From assembly GCA_017936245.1 (NCBI GenBank), contig JAGBFY010000223.1, forward strand, positions 1 through 8,671: 8,671 nucleotides of DNA, given 5' to 3'. The position numbers were made by a program, and so were the translations under genes. The notes beneath the pieces were generated by a model. The model was not told where the DNA came from, ran no database searches, and worked only from the letters and a program-made list of their open reading frames with translations. Below, one piece after another: positions 5,500 through 8,671 of the stretch (positions within the stretch are counted from its first letter, which is position 1; every line of letters begins with the position of its first letter). The stretch comes from Kiritimatiellia bacterium. Its GTDB lineage: Bacteria; Verrucomicrobiota; Kiritimatiellia; RFP12; UBA1067.

Positions 5500-6932
5500 C
5501 CCTTCATCACTTCATCGAAGTCAAGGCCGAACTCCTTGAGGTTCACCTTGAGATCGTACTTGTCACGAGCGAACGGCTTCATCAGCGCATCAGCGGCGGC
5601 GTTGCCGGTCGTCTCCCTGGCGGCATCCCAATTGAGGGAGAACGAGGACTTGCCGCGTCCAAGCTCCATGCACATCTGTCCGAGCGAGCACATCGCCGTG
5701 GAGAGATGTCCGCCAAGAGCGTTCGTCACGGTCATGGAAGGATCGTTCGCCTTAACGGCATCAAGCCAGTTGTCCACATGGTTCTGCGTAGCCTGGCCCT
5801 TCATCGGCTTGAGCTTGGGAAGGAGAGAAGGCTTCGAGGCGGCCATCGGCCCAAGACGGCCAGGACGCACCGGCACGTCGGGATCGGATGCCGTGACCTT
5901 GACCGCACCGCGTGTGCAGAAGAGCCAGTCACCGTTCTCGCCGATGAACTTGACGCCGTTCTGGTACTTGTTGCACACATGGACATCGGTCTTGCCGCCG
6001 TTGAACGAGTAGTGGAGATCGTAGGTAGTGTGAACGTTCCAGAGCTTGCCGCCGGACATATCCATCCACTCGCAGGTTCCGCACACACCCTCCGGACCGA
6101 CAGCGCCAAGACCCCAACGGGCAATGTCGAGGTGGTGTGCGCCCCAGTTCGTGATCATGCCCCAGCCGTACGGAGCAAGCTGGATCCAGCCCGGACGGGA
6201 GGTAATCTTCTTGAGATCCTGCGTATGGCAACGGGTCCAGTTGTACGGAACGGTCGGATCCGTCGGACCGAGCCATGTTGCGTAATCAAATGTTGCAGGG
6301 ACAGGCTCGGCTGCGGCGATGCCGCCGGCCTTGTCGAGGCCGATACCGACCTGAACGCTCTTGACCTTGCCGATCACACCGTTCTGCACCGCTTCGCACA
6401 CGCCCTGGAACTGATTCCAACTGCGCTGCTGCGAACCGACCTGCATGACCGTGTTGTACTTCTTGGCGAGGTTGGCGAGAAGACGGCCTTCCTTGATCGT
6501 CTGGGTGAACGGCTTCTGGAGCCACACGGCCTTGCCCGAGCAGATCGCGGTGGACGCAACAAGCGCATGCCAGAAGTCAGGAAGACAGAGCATCACGGCA
6601 TCGACATCCTTGCGGGCGCAGACAGCCTTGTAGTCGCTGTAGGTGTCAACGGTATAGCCGGCAAGCCCCTTCTCGCGATACGACTTCTCGATATTTGACT
6701 TGGCAAGATCGACGCGGCGGGAGTCAAGATCGCAGACTGCTACGATGCGGGCAAGATCAGGACGCGCAAGAACGCACGGAATTTCGAATGAAGTGGCAAT
6801 GCGGCCAAGACCGATTACAGCCACACGAATCTTTTCGTTCGACGAGAACGTAAGTGCCGTGCATCCGGGAAGCAGCAAAGGCGCTGCTGCGAATGATACA
6901 CCCTTGAGAAATCCTCTGCGATTCAGTTTCAT
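5496..6932 (-). CDS. Tat-exported Gfo/Idh/MocA-family oxidoreductase
   Basis: A 478-residue NAD(P)-dependent oxidoreductase-like protein, probably acting on a sugar or sugar derivative outside the cytoplasm. The N-terminus has a Tat motif (NRRGFLKG, residues 4-11), a hydrophobic segment and LPGC ending at Cys24, suggesting a Tat-exported lipoprotein, although Pro at -2 is atypical. The Rossmann fold follows with VIGLGRIA (39-46) and AVCDLD (65-70). The usual Glu-Lys-Pro motif reads Gln-Lys-Pro (139-141, WLQKPF). The C-terminal domain has GAHHLDIARW (264-273), where family members carry catalytic His and Asp. Secreted Gfo/Idh proteins with a tightly bound cofactor include GH109-type glycosidases, but the GH109 assignment is not supported specifically. 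The ATG overlaps the RnfG-like stop (ATGA), with AAGGA eight bases upstream; the stop overlaps the next gene's TTG. Many paralogues are common in PVC genomes. Confidence 0.92.
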   Translation of the reverse strand: MKLNRRGFLKGVSFAAAPLLLPGCTALTFSSNEKIRVAVIGLGRIATSFEIPCVLARPDLARIVAVCDLDSRRVDLAKSNIEKSYREKGLAGYTVDTYSDYKAVCARKDVDAVMLCLPDFWHALVASTAICSGKAVWLQKPFTQTIKEGRLLANLAKKYNTVMQVGSQQRSWNQFQGVCEAVQNGVIGKVKSVQVGIGLDKAGGIAAAEPVPATFDYATWLGPTDPTVPYNWTRCHTQDLKKITSRPGWIQLAPYGWGMITNWGAHHLDIARWGLGAVGPEGVCGTCEWMDMSGGKLWNVHTTYDLHYSFNGGKTDVHVCNKYQNGVKFIGENGDWLFCTRGAVKVTASDPDVPVRPGRLGPMAASKPSLLPKLKPMKGQATQNHVDNWLDAVKANDPSMTVTNALGGHLSTAMCSLGQMCMELGRGKSSFSLNWDAARETTGNAAADALMKPFARDKYDLKVNLKEFGLDFDEVMKG

Positions 6933-7462
6933 TTCAGTATTCCTTCCATTTTCTTTTTGGCGTCATTTATTGCACCGCAAACGGCGCGTGAAGTTATTGT
7001 CGCGGACGTTATCGCATCGATTCTGCCGCCATCTTTCTTGACAGCGAGCGGTTTGGATGCGTCCATACCCTCAAACTGCTTCATGAATGCAGGGCTTGAA
7101 AGGTTTGTGCCGAGGCCAGGAGTCTCCGAAGCGATGAGTTTCTTGTAGGTCGATATCTTGAAATCAGGCGTAAAGCCGACCATAAGAACGATTTGCCCGC
7201 CATAGCCCGAAGGGTCTGTCCCCACAATGGCGTAGCCGGCAATCTTGCCAGAGACATCTTTTCCGGAGAATATGCCGTCGGCAATCTGCTCAACCTTGGA
7301 TTTATCGACAGCAGAAGGCATTACCTCAGCAGCAGCATCAAGGGTCTGCTTTTCGCGGATCTTCGCGATCGTCTCCTTCGTGACGACATTGATGCCGGCG
7401 AGGACTCCGGCGCATATCGCCGAAATCACCGACAGGCACACTATCAACTTTACGATTTTCAT
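6929..7462 (-). CDS. rnfG: RnfG/NqrC-like FMN-binding membrane-anchored protein
   Basis: A 177-residue flavoprotein with one N-terminal membrane anchor (residues about 4-27) and an extracytoplasmic FMN-binding domain. In RnfG and NqrC, FMN is covalently attached through phosphate to the last Thr of a S/T-G-A-T motif. Here the motif is TSATITS (152-158), with Thr155 the likely attachment site. The SETPGLG box (112-118) is typical of RnfG. A flavin transferase (ApbE) would be needed for loading; none is in the window. The length is slightly below that of typical RnfG (about 190-210). No other Rnf or Nqr subunit is adjacent: a secretin precedes it and a Gfo/Idh protein follows, overlapping by ATGA. 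It may therefore belong to a distant Rnf complex or be a stand-alone electron carrier. The ATG at 7462 is preceded by GAGAGAA. The domain call is firm; the Rnf role is inferred. Confidence 0.85.
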   Translation of the reverse strand: MKIVKLIVCLSVISAICAGVLAGINVVTKETIAKIREKQTLDAAAEVMPSAVDKSKVEQIADGIFSGKDVSGKIAGYAIVGTDPSGYGGQIVLMVGFTPDFKISTYKKLIASETPGLGTNLSSPAFMKQFEGMDASKPLAVKKDGGRIDAITSATITSRAVCGAINDAKKKMEGILK

Positions 7463-7485
7463 TCGTTCTCTCTTTCAATGCCACA

Positions 7486-7509
7486 CGGCACCGGCCAAGG
7501 CCGATGCCG
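7486..7509 (-). other. GC-rich hairpin between the secretin and rnfG-like genes
   Basis: An 11-pair stem (7486-7496 with 7499-7509) with a nominal two-base loop, perfect in RNA when one G-U pair is allowed (positions 7491/7504). It lies in the 85-base gap before the RnfG-like start. No U-run follows on the minus strand (the next bases are TGTGGCATTG), so it is not a standard intrinsic terminator. It could stabilise the upstream mRNA end, mark a processing site or cause partial attenuation. A weaker 7-base stem (7517-7523 with 7534-7540) lies just upstream. Confidence 0.5.
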
Positions 7510-7547
7510 GAAGCAATGTTGTTATTTCTGTTCAACAACAACCATTA

Positions 7548-8671
7548 TCAACCTTCAGGAGCAGGGGTTACCTTGGCTTCGGGAGCCTCAGTTGTCGCCT
7601 CCGTCACACCCATGGAGATCTGGCGACCCATCGGATCCACGAGACGTGCGGTCACGAAGATGAGAAGGTTGCGCTTGTTGCTCCATTCGCTGCGGCTACG
7701 GAAGAAGCGTCCGATCCACGGAATGTCACCAAGGTAGGGAATCTTATCCTCCATAGACTTGCGCTCTTCGGTGATAAGACCACCCATCACAACCGTCGCA
7801 CCATTGGCGATCGTGATATCAGTCTCTATCGAGCGCGTCTTGAAGAACGGCTGCTCCATCGGAGCATCGTAGTAGGAGAGAGCTCCATCACTGTTGTTGA
7901 TCTGGTCAATAGAGGTCATAGCCGAATTGACAATCATATCCTTGTATTCATCGATGCCAGTTCCGAGGATTTCGCCAAGCGAACTCAAAATGGCCGAGAC
8001 GGAACCGAACGTATCGTACTGCGAGTTCGAGGACTTCGGAATGCGCATACCGTAGTTCTTCCAGGTAGGATCGGAAACGACCTGCGGATGGAGGTGGAGG
8101 TTGATGAGCTGACCACCCTGCGAAAGCTCGGGCGTAACCTGAAGGATGACACCGACTTCGCGCATCGTGAAGTTTTCAGGTTCCACGACAGCAAGAATCT
8201 CGGAAGAACCGCCGGAGGAAGAAGAACCGCCAGAAGAACCGCCGCCAGAAGCCGTGAGCTGCACGTCATACTCGGTAGGATAGATGTACTCCGTGACAAC
8301 CTTCATCGTAGCTTCCTTGCCGGGACCCGTAAGTACCTTCGGAGCGGAGAGAAGGTCAGTATCACTGCGCTGCGAAAGCATATGAAGAATCATCGAGAGG
8401 TCGGCATTGCCGAGAAACGCGTTCACACGCATGAACTGGTCGTTGATCGACTTGCCCTCGCCCGCAATGTGATTGCCCTGCGTGTTGAGATAGCGCATAC
8501 CGCTCTGATAGGTGGAAGGATCCCCCGTAATGCCAATGTTACGCCTTGAACCCGTGCCATTTCGTGTCCAGTTCTTCCCGGTATGGTCACCAATATACGT
8601 GGTGTCCGTCAACGTTTTCTGAAGGGTATTGTTGTAGTCGAGCGTACCTTTCTCCACCTTTCCATCACGGC
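7548..8671 (-). CDS. Type II secretion / type IV pilus secretin, C-terminal part
   Basis: The C-terminal 374 codons of an outer-membrane secretin (GspD/PilQ superfamily), which forms a ring-shaped channel for exported proteins or pili. The frame is open to the right edge, so the N-terminal domains and start are missing; the GTG at 8657 is only an internal Val codon. The secretin signature IPYLGDIPWIGRFF (about 7702-7743) is followed by KRNLLIFVTARLVDP. The earlier EVGVILQVTPEL and INLHLHPQVV strands belong to the secretin beta-barrel. Between YIYPTEYDVQLTAS and EPENFTMREVGV lies a Ser/Gly-rich stretch (about 8203-8251). The protein ends in an Ala/Pro/Glu-rich tail (TEATTEAPEAKVTPAPEG) with TGA at 7548-7550. 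The form with an insertion before ExxxxREVGV resembles secretins annotated in Verrucomicrobia and relatives. Whether it serves type II secretion or pili cannot be decided without the neighbours upstream. Confidence 0.92.
   Translation of the reverse strand, partial: RDGKVEKGTLDYNNTLQKTLTDTTYIGDHTGKNWTRNGTGSRRNIGITGDPSTYQSGMRYLNTQGNHIAGEGKSINDQFMRVNAFLGNADLSMILHMLSQRSDTDLLSAPKVLTGPGKEATMKVVTEYIYPTEYDVQLTASGGGSSGGSSSSGGSSEILAVVEPENFTMREVGVILQVTPELSQGGQLINLHLHPQVVSDPTWKNYGMRIPKSSNSQYDTFGSVSAILSSLGEILGTGIDEYKDMIVNSAMTSIDQINNSDGALSYYDAPMEQPFFKTRSIETDITIANGATVVMGGLITEERKSMEDKIPYLGDIPWIGRFFRSRSEWSNKRNLLIFVTARLVDPMGRQISMGVTEATTEAPEAKVTPAPEG

Noticed and set aside
5472..6698. 408-codon plus-strand frame opposite the Gfo/Idh gene, and the 434-codon plus-strand frame at 7245-8549
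   Set aside because: Both are antisense shadows of well-supported genes with complete conserved motifs; their translations show no domain.
8655..8657. GTG as start of the secretin gene
   Set aside because: The frame stays open to the window edge and the residues before it continue the protein; a secretin starting here would lack all N-terminal domains.

Overview
This window most likely comes from a bacterium of the PVC group, probably a gut- or host-associated Kiritimatiellia, Lentisphaeria or Verrucomicrobia relative. That is an inference from gene style, not from a marker gene. It rests on a Tat-exported Gfo/Idh/MocA oxidoreductase, a type II-like secretin with a Ser/Gly-rich insertion, an RnfG-like flavoprotein, and a conserved unknown protein encoded just before parA. 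Base composition is moderately GC-rich and codon use looks uniform across the main gene block. There is no tRNA, rRNA or CRISPR array.

Every gene I can support is on the minus strand, so the natural reading direction is right to left. At the right edge is the C-terminal part of an outer-membrane secretin (7548-8671), whose start lies beyond the window. After an 85-base gap holding a GC-rich hairpin come seven genes, each overlapping the next: an RnfG-like FMN-binding protein (6929-7462), a Tat/lipoprotein Gfo/Idh/MocA oxidoreductase (5496-6932), a conserved protein of unknown function (4957-5499), a ParA/Soj ATPase (4016-4960), a DtxR/MntR-type metal-dependent repressor (3610-4032), a CstA-family transporter (2195-3631, TTG start) and a membrane-anchored metallophosphoesterase (1017-2198, GTG start). 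The overlaps (ATGA, TTGA, ATGA, 17 bases, 22 bases, GTGA) imply one translationally coupled operon. Its functions do not form a textbook pathway: envelope redox, chromosome partitioning or ATPase positioning, metal sensing, and carbon uptake.

The operon ends in a small non-autonomous transposon. A 166-base element (869-1034) has 18-base perfect terminal inverted repeats (CCTAAATTCGGCAGTTGA) and is flanked by TTTAA duplications (864-868 and 1035-1039). It sits exactly at the phosphoesterase stop codon. Its terminal repeat, read inward, encodes Pro-Lys-Phe-Gly-Ser-stop, so the insertion replaced the old stop with one of its own. Removing the element and one TTTAA restores a TGA directly after the Lys codon.

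The left part (412-863) has no convincing gene. It holds several compact repeats (an 8-base inverted repeat, a 12-base palindrome, a tandem 16/17-base repeat and a run of 12 G) and a candidate sigma-70-type promoter. That promoter would drive an unrecognised minus-strand gene running off the left edge (1-411).
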